A stretch of 55,500 bases of DNA, taken from the NCBI GenBank assembly GCA_003214115.1, contig QCMA01000006.1, positions 1 through 55,500 on the forward strand, in the 5' to 3' direction. The notes under the pieces were generated by a model. It ran no database searches. It had not been told where the DNA came from and saw only the letters and a list, made by a program, of their open reading frames with translations. This DNA comes from Prochlorococcus sp. AG-418-I21 (GTDB taxonomy: Bacteria; Cyanobacteriota; Cyanobacteriia; PCC-6307; Cyanobiaceae). A program made the position numbers and the translations under genes. Positions 8,742 to 19,373 of the stretch are shown in pieces; position 1 is the first letter of the stretch, and the number at the start of each line of letters is the position of its first letter.

Positions 8742-9914
8742 TTAAAAAATTTCGGCAGGATCAGCATCAACTAATTTACGCATCGCAACGGCGGCGGACC
8801 CCATACACATAACTAAAACCAATACGAAAATTAAAATAGTTTTATCTGCGTCCATTATTATTGGGAGTTTTGTAGAACTTCTTATAACTGAGTAAAGTAT
8901 TTGACCAGAGAAATAAGCAGGTAAATAACCAAACAATGCCAACAAAAACCCCTCTCTGGCAACGACAAAGAAAAGGGACTTAAGTCTATATCCCATTGCC
9001 AATAAGGTGGCGTACTCTGGAAGGTGATCTGTAACGTCACTATAAAGAATTTGATAAACTACGACACACCCCACAACAAAACCCATCAAGGCTCCCAAAC
9101 TAAAAATAAAACCTATTGCAGTACTATTTTTCCAATAATTCTTTTCAAATTCTATAAATTGTTTTTTTGTAAGAATCCTAACATCATTAGGGAGTGAGTT
9201 ATTTAATATCTTTGAAATCAATTCAGGATCAGATCCTCTTTTTAGCTTTACCAAACCAATTTCTATACTGCCAGGAGGATTAGCAGGAAAAAGTCTTAAG
9301 AAGGTTTCTCGACTAGTTATCAAATTACCATCTGCACCAAAAGATGGTCCCAACTCCACAAGGCCCTCAACAATTACTCTTTTCCCAGCAACCTCAGTCT
9401 CAACTTTTTTTTCAGATAAGAACCATTCTTCAATCGGTCCAAATTCAGGTCTAGATAGTTTATCAAAAAGAACTCTTGATGGATTTCTCAATTTATAAGC
9501 TTTCCTTGAGAATCCCTCATCTAAAAGAAGTGAATCTGAGGGATTAAAACCTAATGCAAGTATTGATCTAGTTTTAAGATTTTCAGGATTTCTCCAAAGT
9601 AAATAATTCAGATTAACGGGAGCAGTTTTTTCGACATCTTCTACTGCGAGAGTCTGAATTAACCTTCTTTTTGGGAATCCACTCATGCTTATAGAACTTT
9701 TTGATCTGGGACTTATCAAAACAAGATCAGCATCTAGAAGTTTATGAATAGTTACACTCGTGTCAAATAAACCATCTCTAAAACCTAATTGCATAAACAT
9801 TAAAATCCCTGCGAAACAGATCCCAGCTATGGCAACAGCTAGCCTCAATGGTTGCCTAGTTAATAACAACCAGGCTAATGGTATTTTTCTAAATTTTAAA
9901 AAAGAAAAACTCAT
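8742..9914 (-). CDS. devC: ABC exporter permease, DevC family
   Basis: A 390-residue MacB/FtsX-type permease. A first membrane helix (PLRLAVAIAGICFAGILMFM, about residues 22-41) is followed by a long periplasmic domain, then three helices at the C-terminus (SLGALMGFVVGCVVVYQILY; EGFLLALFGYLPAYFSGQIL; ILIFVLVLVMCMGSAAVAMR). This one-plus-three layout and the final ADPAEIF are typical of DevC. Its ATG overlaps the devB stop by 4 bases, so the genes are translationally coupled. Confidence 0.88.
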   Translation of the reverse strand: MSFSFLKFRKIPLAWLLLTRQPLRLAVAIAGICFAGILMFMQLGFRDGLFDTSVTIHKLLDADLVLISPRSKSSISMSGFPKRRLIQTLAVEDVEKTAPVNLNYLLWRNPENLKTRSILALGFNPSDSLLLDEGFSRKAYKLRNPSRVLFDKLSRPEFGPIEEWFLSEKKVETEVAGKRVIVEGLVELGPSFGADGNLITSRETFLRLFPANPPGSIEIGLVKLKRGSDPELISKILNNSLPNDVRILTKKQFIEFEKNYWKNSTAIGFIFSLGALMGFVVGCVVVYQILYSDVTDHLPEYATLLAMGYRLKSLFFVVAREGFLLALFGYLPAYFSGQILYSVIRSSTKLPIIMDADKTILIFVLVLVMCMGSAAVAMRKLVDADPAEIF

Positions 9915-10824
9915 TGGGGAATAAATTTTGCAATTACTTTCATTCCTGCATAGTTTTGAACGATATCTATAGAATCTTGATCTAGTTTTACTAGTACCTC
10001 GATAATTCGCGAATCAGCATCCCCTGTTGGATCAGTCGATAAAACTTTTCTTTGTTTTACCTGGGGACTAATCCTAATCACCTTTCCCTTAAGATTTTTT
10101 TGGAAACCTCCATTCTCACTGATCAATTCAACATTCTGAGAGATAAAGACTCTATCGATGTCAGATTCATAAACCTCTATCAAGGCTTCCATTTTTTGAC
10201 TAGAACCAATATCCAAGATTCCTTCATTTTTAGGCCTCTCACCAACCCTCGAGTTTATTCCAAGGATAAAACCATCAATTGGACTCCTTAATTTTGAATT
10301 AGATAGATCTATCTTGATATTTTTTTGATCTCCGATAAGGTTTATTTTCTGTTTTTGCAATTTTAATAATTCATCTTTTCTCTGTGAAAACTGTACAAAA
10401 GAATATACATCTTTGCTCAAAGCTAACTCATATCTTTGAATTTGATCTTTCTTAAGGGAAATTTCATCGTTAATAGTTTTAATTAGATTTTCATTTCTCT
10501 CAAGATCAGCAATTAACTTTTCTCCATTTTCAAAGATTGCAAGAATATCACCTTTTTTTACAAAATCTCCTTCATTTACTAAAATTTCGACAATTCGAGG
10601 GGAAGAGCCAAACTGACTTATTGGCGCTGCCAATTGCCTAATCTCTCCCGAAGGAATAAGTTGGCCTAGTGCTGCCACAGCTGTAATAGGCGGAATGAAA
10701 TCTGAAGTTATTACCTCTTTTAATTTTGAACTAGATTTATTATTTCCAGAACAGGAAATAACCCCAAGAGTTAATGGTGTAAATAATAAGTAAATAAATA
10801 TATTTTTAAATATTTTTAATTTCA

Positions 10825-10825
<1 letters not shown>
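9911..10825 (-). CDS. devB: HlyD-type membrane fusion protein, DevB family
   Basis: A 304-residue adaptor with an N-terminal signal of the lipoprotein type (LFTPLTLGVISCSG, with the Cys near residue 25). The lipoyl-like half-motif VNEGDFVKKGDILAIFENGE is followed by a coiled-coil hairpin (about residues 110-165) and the return half-motif SKLRSPIDGFILGI. It would link the DevCA complex to an outer-membrane TolC. The lipid anchor in place of a membrane helix is worth noting. Its start codon overlaps the last base of the pcyA stop. Confidence 0.87.
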
Positions 10826-11553
<728 letters not shown>

Positions 11554-11591
11554 TTAAAAGTACCAAAATAGAATTTAAAGAGAGAACTTAA

Positions 11592-12842
11592 ATGAAATTA
11601 GGAGATGTTAACTACTACACCCATTCAAGCAAAACTAGATGTGTATTTGTGGATAATAAAGAATTGCCGCTTGTAAGCATTGATATTTGGTGCAAAGCAG
11701 GTTCTTCATTTGAGGAGGTTGATAAAAACGGCACTGCTCATTTTCTAGAACATATGATTTTTAAAGGATCATACAAAATAATGCCAGGTGAGTTTGACCA
11801 TAAAATTGAATCACTTGGAGGATTAAGTAACGCTTCAACAGGTTATGATGATGTACATTACCATGTCCTAGTTCCACACTGTAACTTTAGAGAATCACTT
11901 GCTCTTTTGACAAATATTGTCGTTGCTCCAGATTTTAATCCTGAAGAGTTTACAAAAGAAAAAGGGGTAGTTATTGATGAAATAAAACAACAAAATGATC
12001 AACCTGAAGAAAGATTATTTAATTATTTTTTGAAAAGGGTTTGGCTAAGTCCTAATTATGCCAATTCGATTCTGGGAACTGAGCAAAGTATTAAAAACTT
12101 GGAGATAAATGACCTTGAGAAATTTCATAGCAAACATTACACTACCGAAAAAATTTGTATTGCAATTGCTGGGAATCTCACTAAAGAAATTTATAAAATT
12201 TTTGAAAAAAGTGATCTATCTGGCATAAAGAATAGTCCAAATTTAATAAATCAAAAAAATAAACCTTCTTTAAAAATTAGGAATGGTAAAGAATTAGTTA
12301 AGTTTGATAGTTTAGAGTTTTCAAGAATATTTATGGCTTGGTTTATCCCAAACCTCAATGATCAAAAAAATATTATTGGACTGGAGATACTAGCATCAAT
12401 ACTCTCTGTAGGAAGAAACAGCAGATTAGTTAAAATTTTAAAAGAAGATAGTAATCTGGTTGAATCGGTTTATGTAGATGTAAATGCTGGAGAATTAGGC
12501 GGTTTATTTATAGTGGAAGCAAGTTGTGAGTCCAATGATATTGATATAGTAGAAAAACAAATTAATAAAACATTAGATGAGATCTCAAATTGTAAAACCT
12601 TGACTTTGAATGAAATAAAAAAAGCAATAAATATTGTGAAAAGTAATTATATCTTTAATTTAGAGACATCTACACAACTTTCTTCATTCTTTGGGAATGA
12701 ACTTCTATGGGGGAGAAAATCTTCAATCAAAAATTTAGAGAGACATTTAAATTATTGGAATGATTTGGATAATTTCAAAGAAATCACAAAATATATCCGT
12801 GGAGAAAAATTCACTTTAGTTGCATCCCCTGGTAAATGTTAA
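11592..12842 (+). CDS. M16 zinc metallopeptidase (processing-peptidase-like), active subunit
   Basis: A 416-residue insulinase-family protein. The inverted zinc motif HFLEH (in AHFLEHMIFKG, about residue 49) and the downstream Glu in GVVIDEIKQQ are present, so it should be active. The two-lobed M16 pattern continues with the RRY-like region SRIFMAWFIP and SRLVKILKEDSNL. The gene directly after it encodes an M16 homologue lacking the zinc motif; the two overlap by 7 bases. Active and inactive M16 partners usually form a heterodimer. No signal peptide is evident. The substrate is unknown; peptide or transit-sequence degradation is typical. Confidence 0.9.
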   Translation: MKLGDVNYYTHSSKTRCVFVDNKELPLVSIDIWCKAGSSFEEVDKNGTAHFLEHMIFKGSYKIMPGEFDHKIESLGGLSNASTGYDDVHYHVLVPHCNFRESLALLTNIVVAPDFNPEEFTKEKGVVIDEIKQQNDQPEERLFNYFLKRVWLSPNYANSILGTEQSIKNLEINDLEKFHSKHYTTEKICIAIAGNLTKEIYKIFEKSDLSGIKNSPNLINQKNKPSLKIRNGKELVKFDSLEFSRIFMAWFIPNLNDQKNIIGLEILASILSVGRNSRLVKILKEDSNLVESVYVDVNAGELGGLFIVEASCESNDIDIVEKQINKTLDEISNCKTLTLNEIKKAINIVKSNYIFNLETSTQLSSFFGNELLWGRKSSIKNLERHLNYWNDLDNFKEITKYIRGEKFTLVASPGKC

Positions 12843-14053
12843 AAAAATATTTTTTAAATAATAAAAAAAGGAACTTTTCAACTGCTTCAATTTGGATCAA
12901 AGGGGGTAGTGATATGGATAGGGTTGGCAAAAAAGGTATTAACAAGATTCTCAGTTCATTGCTTACCAGAGGATGTGAGGGTTTTAATAATTTCACCCTT
13001 GCGGAGTATATTGAGTCCTATGGAGCAGAATTAAATCAAGAAGTATTCGAAGATGGTATTTCAATAAGCATTAAATCCATAAATGAACATTTCAGCAAAT
13101 TATTTCCCTTATTAGATTTAATAATTAATAAACCAATTCTCTCAGAAATTGAATTTCAAAAAGTAAAAAAATCCTCCATTGATTTTATAAAAAAAGATAA
13201 AGAGAATCCATTTAATATCTGTTTTGAAAAATGGAGAAGAATTGTTTACTCAAATCATCCCTATGCCTTTAATACAAATGGCAATGCAAACGATGTTTCA
13301 AAGATTAATCATAAAGATGTTTTATGTGAATTTAAAAATTTCAAATTTCGAGAAAAGTATTTAATTTCAAATAATTTAGAAATAAATGGAGTGAATATAG
13401 AAACATTAGAAAAAAAAACCTTTGAAGAAAAATCAAGACCTATAAACCGTGATTTAAGTACTAATAATAGATTTGATTTTAATAGTAATGATTCAAATCA
13501 AACAATAATAATGATGGGTAACCAAACTTGCTCTCGTAGAAGTAATGAATATTTGCCTCTTAAGGTTTTGGAGTCATATTTATCTTATGGAATGAGCGCT
13601 GCTTTGTTTAAACTTTTCAGGGAAAAAAATGGAATCACCTACGATTTAGGTGTTTACTATCCCGTTAGGAGTGGGAACGCTCCATTTTTAGTTTATTTAT
13701 CAGTATCAAATAAAAAAGCCCTTTTGGCTTTTGAACTTTTATCAACTTTATGGAAAGATTTACTTTTAAATCCTTTGATTGACGCTGAAATATTTTTGGC
13801 TAAAGAGAAGCTAAAAGGTTCTTTTCTATTGGGAAATCAATCGCTAGATGAAACTTTACAGCGAAAGATACAATTAATTAGTTATGGTATTGCTCCAATT
13901 TCTGAACTCAATTTAAATTCTAAAATAGACAAAATATCTTCATTAGATGTTCATAAATTAACTAATAAGTATTTTTCAAAACCTTTTCTAAGTATTGCTG
14001 GAAATAAAAAAATATGTTTGGAAATTTCTAAAAGGTGGAAGAAAAACTTTTAA
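12836..14053 (+). CDS. M16 peptidase-like protein, inactive partner
   Basis: A 405-residue M16 homologue. Where HxxEH should be there is no such motif (NKILSSLLTRGCEGFNN), so this is the non-catalytic subunit. The R/Y substrate-binding signature of M16 proteins is kept in the second half: AALFKLFREKNGITYDLGVYYPV. Its ATG lies inside the last codons of the upstream gene (7-base overlap), which supports coupled production in equal amounts. It ends 1 base before the convergent sipA-like gene. Confidence 0.88.
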   Translation: MLKKYFLNNKKRNFSTASIWIKGGSDMDRVGKKGINKILSSLLTRGCEGFNNFTLAEYIESYGAELNQEVFEDGISISIKSINEHFSKLFPLLDLIINKPILSEIEFQKVKKSSIDFIKKDKENPFNICFEKWRRIVYSNHPYAFNTNGNANDVSKINHKDVLCEFKNFKFREKYLISNNLEINGVNIETLEKKTFEEKSRPINRDLSTNNRFDFNSNDSNQTIIMMGNQTCSRRSNEYLPLKVLESYLSYGMSAALFKLFREKNGITYDLGVYYPVRSGNAPFLVYLSVSNKKALLAFELLSTLWKDLLLNPLIDAEIFLAKEKLKGSFLLGNQSLDETLQRKIQLISYGIAPISELNLNSKIDKISSLDVHKLTNKYFSKPFLSIAGNKKICLEISKRWKKNF

Positions 14054-14054
14054 G

Positions 14055-14264
14055 TTAGTTTTTCTCAATTTTATCAATATCTATCAAAAACGAACCTCTT
14101 CTAAACTTTACTTCAACAGTATCTGGAGATTTGATCGAAAGGATTTCTCCAATTTCATCAATTGCCACTAAATCAGGTGGTCTTAACATTGGCATATTAT
14201 CTGAAGTTTTTAAGTAGGAAACTGGAGCAATCAACTTAACCTTATCTTTGATCTCAAATTTCAT
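14055..14264 (-). CDS. sipA: SipA-like small regulator (DUF3148)
   Basis: A 69-residue SH3-like protein. The stretch YLKTSDNMPMLRPPDLVA, followed by GEILSI and VKFRRGSFLIDIDKIE, matches the DUF3148 family that includes SipA. SipA binds the cyanobacterial sensor kinase NblS/Hik33 and raises its activity in light and nutrient stress control. I start at the ATG at 14264; a TTG one codon upstream is less likely. Family assignment is from memory of the motif, not an alignment. Confidence 0.68.
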   Translation of the reverse strand: MKFEIKDKVKLIAPVSYLKTSDNMPMLRPPDLVAIDEIGEILSIKSPDTVEVKFRRGSFLIDIDKIEKN

Positions 14265-14348
14265 CAATAAATCTCACATATACAAGAGTAATATAAGCAT
14301 AAAGTTAGAGAAAATATCAACGAAATGCACTGATTCAGTCTAGAATCG

Positions 14349-14354
14349 TATAAT
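14349..14354 (+). promoter_or_regulatory. Possible -10 box of ftsH
   Basis: A perfect TATAAT lies 16 bases before the ftsH ATG. No convincing -35 box is found 16-18 bases upstream, which is common for promoters in this genus. A start site here would give a leader of only about 10 bases. Confidence 0.35.
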
Positions 14355-14370
14355 TATCTTCTGCAAATTA

Positions 14371-16284
14371 ATGAATCAGAAATTTAAAACATTAATTTTA
14401 TGGGCCTTACCTATACTTTTAGTAATTGCGCTTTCCTACCAATTTTTATCTTCAAGCAATGTTGATTCACTAAAGTCTAATGGGACTACTATTGCACCAA
14501 GAAATTCTGCGGTAGCAAGAGTTAGTTACGGTAGATTTTTAGATTACATTAATTCAGGAAGAGTTACATCGGTTGATATTTTTGAGGGAGGAAGAAATGC
14601 TGTTATAGAGACAATAGATTCGGATTTAGATAATAAAGTTCAAAGGTTACGTGTAGATCTCCCTGGCTTGACACCAGAACTTATTAACATTTTAAAAAAT
14701 GAGGGAATCAGTTTTGATGTGCATCCAGTTAAAACAGCCCCTCCTGCACTAGGAGTTTTGGGTAATTTACTTTTTCCAGCAATTTTAATTGGAGGTTTGA
14801 TTTTATTAGCAAGGAGATCAAATGGTATGCCTGGAGGCCCTGGCCAAGCAATGCAATTTGGGAAAACAAAAGCAAGATTTGCTATGGAAGCTGAAACAGG
14901 AGTTGTTTTCGACGATGTTGCAGGTGTTAATGAAGCAAAACAGGATTTACAAGAAGTTGTCACTTTTCTAAAGAAACCTGAGAAATTTACTTCTGTAGGA
15001 GCAAGGATTCCGAAAGGTGTCCTTTTGGTAGGTCCTCCTGGTACCGGTAAAACCCTCTTGGCAAAGGCAATCGCGGGTGAAGCAGGGGTACCATTCTTCT
15101 CACTATCAGGCTCTGAATTTGTTGAGATGTTTGTTGGTGTTGGTGCTAGTAGAGTAAGAGACCTCTTTAAAAGAGCTAAAGAAAATAGTCCTTGTTTAAT
15201 TTTTATTGATGAGATTGATGCTGTCGGGAGACAAAGAGGAGCCGGTATTGGTGGAGGTAATGATGAGCGTGAACAAACTCTCAACCAGTTGCTTACTGAA
15301 ATGGATGGATTCGAAGGTAATAGTGGCATAATAATAATTGCTGCAACAAACAGGCCTGACGTCTTAGACTCAGCTCTCATGAGACCTGGCAGATTTGATA
15401 GGCAGGTAACTGTAGATGCACCTGACATCAAGGGCAGATTATCAATATTGGAAGTTCATGCTAGGAACAAGAAACTTCAGGATGATTTAACACTTGAAAG
15501 TATCGCGAGAAGAACACCAGGTTTTACTGGAGCAGATCTAGCCAATTTATTAAATGAGGCTGCTATTTTAACTGCCAGGAGGAGAAAGGAATCTATCAGT
15601 ATTTCAGAAATTGACGACTCTGTAGATAGGATTGTCGCAGGAATGGAAGGTTCACCATTAACAGATGGAAGAAGCAAAAGATTAATTGCTTATCATGAGG
15701 TAGGTCATGCTCTCATTGGATCATTAGTAAAAGCTCATGATCCTGTACAAAAAGTGACAGTGATTCCTAGAGGCCAAGCTAAAGGATTAACTTGGTTCAC
15801 TCCAGACGATGAACAAACCCTTGTTAGCAGAGCCCAACTAAAAGCTAGAATAATGGGTGCTTTAGGAGGAAGAGCTGCTGAAGATGTAGTTTTTGGAAAA
15901 GGAGAGATTACAACAGGAGCGGGAGGTGATTTCCAACAAGTTGCATCAATGGCACGCCAAATGGTTACCAGATTTGGAATGAGTAATTTAGGTCCGATAG
16001 CTTTAGAAAGTGGTAATCAGGAAGTATTTGTTGGTAGAGATTTAATGACTAGAAGTGAAGTTTCAGACTCAATCTCTAAACAAATAGATGAAAGTGTAAG
16101 AGTAATGGTTAAGGAATGTTATAAAGAGACATACGATATAGTCAGCAAGAATAGAGAAGCTATGGATAAGATAGTTGACTTGTTAATCGAAAAAGAAACC
16201 TTAGATGGTGAAGAATTTGTAAGTATTCTTTCCGAATTCACCACTATTCCTAAAAAAGAGAGAACACCTCAATTATTAAGTTAG
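14371..16284 (+). CDS. ftsH: ATP-dependent zinc metalloprotease FtsH
   Basis: A 637-residue membrane AAA+ protease. It has an N-terminal helix ([20 protein letters not shown]), a lumenal domain and a second helix ([16 protein letters not shown]). Walker A is GPPGTGKT, Walker B IFIDEID, the second region of homology has RPGRFDR, and the zinc site is HEVGH. In cyanobacteria FtsH hexamers remove photodamaged D1 protein. The gene sits near clpP and thf1/psb29, and Thf1 is known to act with FtsH. It converges on clpP with a 4-base overlap of the two 3' ends. Confidence 0.97.
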   Translation: MNQKFKTLILWALPILLVIALSYQFLSSSNVDSLKSNGTTIAPRNSAVARVSYGRFLDYINSGRVTSVDIFEGGRNAVIETIDSDLDNKVQRLRVDLPGLTPELINILKNEGISFDVHPVKTAPPALGVLGNLLFPAILIGGLILLARRSNGMPGGPGQAMQFGKTKARFAMEAETGVVFDDVAGVNEAKQDLQEVVTFLKKPEKFTSVGARIPKGVLLVGPPGTGKTLLAKAIAGEAGVPFFSLSGSEFVEMFVGVGASRVRDLFKRAKENSPCLIFIDEIDAVGRQRGAGIGGGNDEREQTLNQLLTEMDGFEGNSGIIIIAATNRPDVLDSALMRPGRFDRQVTVDAPDIKGRLSILEVHARNKKLQDDLTLESIARRTPGFTGADLANLLNEAAILTARRRKESISISEIDDSVDRIVAGMEGSPLTDGRSKRLIAYHEVGHALIGSLVKAHDPVQKVTVIPRGQAKGLTWFTPDDEQTLVSRAQLKARIMGALGGRAAEDVVFGKGEITTGAGGDFQQVASMARQMVTRFGMSNLGPIALESGNQEVFVGRDLMTRSEVSDSISKQIDESVRVMVKECYKETYDIVSKNREAMDKIVDLLIEKETLDGEEFVSILSEFTTIPKKERTPQLLS

Positions 16285-16868
16285 ACTTTGATAGGTTTCT
16301 TATCCAATACAACATCAATTAATCCATATTCAACGGCCTCGTTTGGAGACATATAAAAATCTCTGTCAGTGTCTTCTTTGATAGTGTCATAATCTTTTCC
16401 AGTTCTTTCTGATAATTCGGTATTAAGTCGCTCTTTTAAGAACAAAATTTCATCTGCTTGGATTCTTATGTCACTAGCTTGACCTCTAGCACCTCCAAGT
16501 GGTTGATGAATCATTATTCTTGAATGTCTAAGGCTGCTTCTTTTACCTTTAGTACCTGCTGCAAGCAAAAATGCACCCATACTAGCTGCTAAACCTACAC
16601 ATACTGTATGAATGTCGGGCTTAACATGTTGCATTGTATCAAAAATACCCAACCCATCATAGACGGATCCGCCCGGTGAATTTATATACATATAAATGTC
16701 CTTATCTGGGTCCTCTGCTTCAAGGAATAATAATTGAGCAACAATTCTATTAGCAGTTTCACTAGTTACTTGTTCTCCCAAAAAGATTATTCTCTCTCTT
16801 AATAGTCTCGAATAAATATCAAAGACTCTTTCACTGCCACCGGATTCTTCTAATACTAAAGGGATCAT
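16281..16868 (-). CDS. clpP: ATP-dependent Clp protease proteolytic subunit
   Basis: A 195-residue ClpP with the full catalytic triad: Ser in [11 protein letters not shown], His in RIMIHQPLG, and Asp in [10 protein letters not shown]. It forms a 14-subunit barrel that degrades unfolded proteins fed by Clp ATPases. The intact triad shows that it is an active ClpP and not the inactive ClpR of cyanobacteria. Cyanobacteria hold several clpP copies; this one, standing alone without clpX, looks like a ClpP1/ClpP2-type copy, but I cannot say which. The start region lies 80 bases from divergent thf1. Confidence 0.94.
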   Translation of the reverse strand: MIPLVLEESGGSERVFDIYSRLLRERIIFLGEQVTSETANRIVAQLLFLEAEDPDKDIYMYINSPGGSVYDGLGIFDTMQHVKPDIHTVCVGLAASMGAFLLAAGTKGKRSSLRHSRIMIHQPLGGARGQASDIRIQADEILFLKERLNTELSERTGKDYDTIKEDTDRDFYMSPNEAVEYGLIDVVLDKKPIKV

Positions 16869-16948
16869 AATAATATTTATCTGTTTATTAGATATTAACG
16901 ATATTGAGTCAACATACGCTAACCTTATTAAGGTTTACATATAAAAAA

Positions 16949-17560
16949 TTGAAAGAAAAATTGACTGTTTCAGATAGCAAAAAGTTATTTCATCAAAAAT
17001 TCCCTTACGTAATTCCAGGTTTATACAAAAGAATAGTTGATGAAATGCTTGTCGAACTAAATCTTCTAAATCATCAAAATGAATTTATGCAAGAACATCT
17101 CTTTTGTGTTGGTCTTACTGAAACATTCAAAGAATTAATGAAAGGATACAAACCTGAGAAAAATTTGAATCTTCTTTTTGAATCTTTATGCAGTTCTACA
17201 AATTTTGACGCGAAGGAAATTAAGGAAATATCCCAAAAGTTTCAAATGGAATTCAAAAATAAAACATATGAAGATACATTGAAATTATTAATAGAAAAAA
17301 GCAATTCTAAACTTTATCCTTCAAGAATACTAAACTTGGGAATTTATATTTTAATTTTAAACTCACAAGATATTAATGATAAAAAAGAATCAGAGACAAT
17401 AAAGATTATCTCTGATATTTTTGATAAGTTAAACTTATCGTCCAACAAAGCAGAAAAAGATATTGGTATTTACAAAAGTACTATATCTAAGATGGAACAA
17501 GCAAAAGAATTAATTGAAGAATTAAGGATAAAAGATAAGAAAAAACAAGACAAACAATAA
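16949..17560 (+). CDS. thf1: Thf1/Psb29, photosystem II biogenesis protein
   Basis: About 203 residues. The pattern KLTVSDSKKLFHQKFPYV, then LYKRIVDEMLVELNLL, CVGLTETFKELMKGYKPE and LYPSRILNLGIYIL is that of Psb29/Thf1, a cyanobacterial and plastid protein that stabilises FtsH complexes and supports photosystem II repair. The C-terminus is a lysine-rich helix. No ATG is available; I choose the TTG at 16949 because homology begins right after it, although an in-frame TTG at 16904 would add 15 residues. The nearby ftsH fits the known partnership. Confidence 0.88.
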   Translation: MKEKLTVSDSKKLFHQKFPYVIPGLYKRIVDEMLVELNLLNHQNEFMQEHLFCVGLTETFKELMKGYKPEKNLNLLFESLCSSTNFDAKEIKEISQKFQMEFKNKTYEDTLKLLIEKSNSKLYPSRILNLGIYILILNSQDINDKKESETIKIISDIFDKLNLSSNKAEKDIGIYKSTISKMEQAKELIEELRIKDKKKQDKQ

Positions 17561-17563
17561 ATG

Positions 17564-17704
17564 CTATTTTTTCAACCTTCTTTTATCTTTCCAGGAGACG
17601 TAGGATATATAAATTACAGCAAATGTTATGAATATGAGTAAAACGAATGATGTTAAGATAAGAAATTTACTTAAATAGACTTCATCTGTTAAAAACGAAA
17701 TCAT
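17564..17704 (-). CDS. Small single-helix membrane protein behind petN
   Basis: A 46-residue frame: N-terminal [13 protein letters not shown], one membrane helix ([20 protein letters not shown]) and a basic tail [10 protein letters not shown]. Its ATG overlaps the petN stop in an ATGA, so it is translated with petN. This suggests a small membrane subunit or assembly factor, but I recognise no family. Confidence 0.6.
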   Translation of the reverse strand: MISFLTDEVYLSKFLILTSFVLLIFITFAVIYISYVSWKDKRRLKK

Positions 17705-17802
17705 ATATCAATAGAACCGTCACCATTTCTTCCCCAAACAACCATTGCAATCGAAAAAGTAAAAATCGCCGCTAAACCAGCCCAGCCTAATTGAAAGATC
17801 AT
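17701..17802 (-). CDS. petN: Cytochrome b6f complex subunit PetN
   Basis: A 33-residue membrane peptide: [20 protein letters not shown] and then [13 protein letters not shown]. The VVWGRNG end is the hallmark of PetN (subunit 8), a one-helix subunit needed for stability of the cytochrome b6f dimer in thylakoids. It is about 4 residues longer at the C-terminus than many PetN proteins. Confidence 0.92.
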   Translation of the reverse strand: MIFQLGWAGLAAIFTFSIAMVVWGRNGDGSIDI

Positions 17803-17850
17803 TAACTTTAAGTCATTTTTTTCAAATATAGCAGAACTTCAAAGTTTTTA

Positions 17851-18201
17851 ATGATTTTAAAGCTAAATTTAATTTCTCAGAAACAAATTTTTTTAAATAT
17901 AATAAATAAAAAGTCAAAATTGGGTAGGTTAGTTTTAAATCATAGTACAAATATTGAAGGTCTAATTCCAATACTCCAAAAATTAGCCTTAAATATAAAT
18001 ATCAAAACCATAACCCCAGCTGTAATATCCAGGTCTAGAGGGAGTTCCTCTAAATTGATAATTAGATTGTCTGTTAAAACAATAAACGGATATAAAGCAA
18101 TAGCAAGAAAGGGCAAAACAGCTCAAGAAGTTTTTATTTCAACGGACTTAAGTAAAGATGAATTAAAACAAATTATAGAAAGTTACCATAACAGGAATTA
18201 A
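17851..18201 (+). CDS. Conserved protein, probably DUF2103
   Basis: A 116-residue basic protein with GRLVLNHSTNIEGLIPIL, TITPAVISRSRG and LSVKTINGYKAIARKGKTAQEVFI. The pattern resembles DUF2103, a family annotated as putative metal binding in cyanobacteria; function is unknown. The segment RSRGSSSKLIIRLS is basic and might bind nucleic acid. It starts 48 bases from divergent petN. Confidence 0.6.
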   Translation: MILKLNLISQKQIFLNIINKKSKLGRLVLNHSTNIEGLIPILQKLALNINIKTITPAVISRSRGSSSKLIIRLSVKTINGYKAIARKGKTAQEVFISTDLSKDELKQIIESYHNRN

Positions 18202-18238
18202 AGTTAAAGAGAACAAGATTTCAAGCAGCAAAAAATTA

Positions 18239-18445
18239 ATGAAATTAGTATTAAATTTATCTTTGCTTTTATTTTATATGTTCATATTTGGTGATAGCGC
18301 ATTCTCACTTACTGACTATCAAATAAAAAGAATTTGTGAAAAAAAGATAATGAGATCTAAATGTATGGAAAATTTACGAGAGAAAAGATCTAATCTCCAA
18401 AAAGGCAAAGTAATTGAAATACCTGTAAGACCCTTTAGAAGATAA
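18239..18445 (+). CDS. Small exported protein
   Basis: A 68-residue protein with a signal peptide (LVLNLSLLLFYMFIFGDSAFS), then a short basic mature part of about 44 residues with two cysteines (RICEKKIMRSKCMENL) that could form a disulfide in the periplasm. No known family. Confidence 0.6.
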   Translation: MKLVLNLSLLLFYMFIFGDSAFSLTDYQIKRICEKKIMRSKCMENLREKRSNLQKGKVIEIPVRPFRR

Positions 18446-18459
18446 TTTAGAAATATAGT

Positions 18460-18729
18460 TCAAATTTCAAATTCTTCTTCAAAAAGATTAAAAGCATTTT
18501 CATAGTTAGATTGAAGCTTTTTCGAATTATCATTGAATCCTAGTTGATCATAGTCATCTTTTAGTTCATCGTATAAATTAACAACTCCTCTAAACGCGCT
18601 CATATATTCTTTTTGTATATCCTCATCCTCAATATCATAGATTTTGGCCAAAACTAGTTCAACATTTTTTTTTGATGAATATATTTCCTTTTCAAAATCT
18701 TTATTTAACTTTCTTCTTTTTTTTGCCAT
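18460..18729 (-). CDS. Hypothetical acidic helical protein
   Basis: An 89-residue protein. It begins MAKKRRKLNKDFEKEIYSSK and is then mostly acidic helix with repeated aromatic residues (VNLYDELKDDYDQLGF). No membrane segment or known motif. Codon use is like that of its neighbours. Role unknown. Confidence 0.55.
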   Translation of the reverse strand: MAKKRRKLNKDFEKEIYSSKKNVELVLAKIYDIEDEDIQKEYMSAFRGVVNLYDELKDDYDQLGFNDNSKKLQSNYENAFNLFEEEFEI

Positions 18730-18858
18730 CTAAAATTGATTAAACACAAATTAACAATACTCAAATTCATAGAAAAATTAAATTAAAACTTATAAAATAA
18801 AAATATAGTTTCCAAATCAAAATAAAACTTCTATATTCCAAATAAGTTATTCAATGAT

Positions 18859-19296
18859 ATGAGTAAAGATGAAAAAATCAATCCAAATGAGGTTAAAAAC
18901 CAAAATAATGAAGCTAAGAAAATGAATACTTCTGCAAACCCAAAGAAAAATAAAGATAAAGATCTTCCATGGTGGGTTGAGTTGTTATTTGTTCAAATAG
19001 GATTACCAGACAAGTTATTAATAAAAATATTAAAAACCAAAAAAAAAGCTAACGATTTAATTAAAAATGATAAAAAATCTTTGATAACATTTTTGTTTTT
19101 CATTATTGCATTAGCATACTTTTTTCCAGTTATTAAACATGCAAAAAACAAACTAGATTGTGAAGCTGTTGCCAAAAATTACATTATTAGAAATAAAAAT
19201 ACAATAGGAATTAATAAAAGGGAAATAAAAATGTTATCTACAAATTTTTGTTATGGCGGTGACGAAATTTATGAAATAGAAAATTCAAAAATTTAA
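18859..19296 (+). CDS. Hypothetical single-span membrane protein
   Basis: A 145-residue protein with a disordered Asn/Lys-rich N-terminus (about residues 1-35), an amphipathic DLPWWVELLFVQIGLPDKLL, one membrane helix (LITFLFFIIALAYFFPVI) and a small C-terminal domain with two cysteines (LDCEAVAKNYI and NFCYGGDEIYE). If the tail is outside, the cysteines could pair. No known family. Confidence 0.58.
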   Translation: MSKDEKINPNEVKNQNNEAKKMNTSANPKKNKDKDLPWWVELLFVQIGLPDKLLIKILKTKKKANDLIKNDKKSLITFLFFIIALAYFFPVIKHAKNKLDCEAVAKNYIIRNKNTIGINKREIKMLSTNFCYGGDEIYEIENSKI

Positions 19297-19373
19297 TTTT
19301 TTAATCTTTAGCATTAATCACCTTTTTATTATAATAATAACTTTAAGTTTAATTAATTTTTAATTTCAACCCT

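Noticed and set aside
8000-9914. Heterocyst glycolipid exporter
   Set aside because: DevBCA got its name there, but nothing in the window suggests cell differentiation; I kept only the transporter family.
14640-15431. Long antisense frame of 263 codons inside ftsH
   Set aside because: It is fully covered by ftsH, and its composition (Ser/Pro/Leu-rich) is what the reverse strand of conserved AAA+ codons gives. No start signal of its own.
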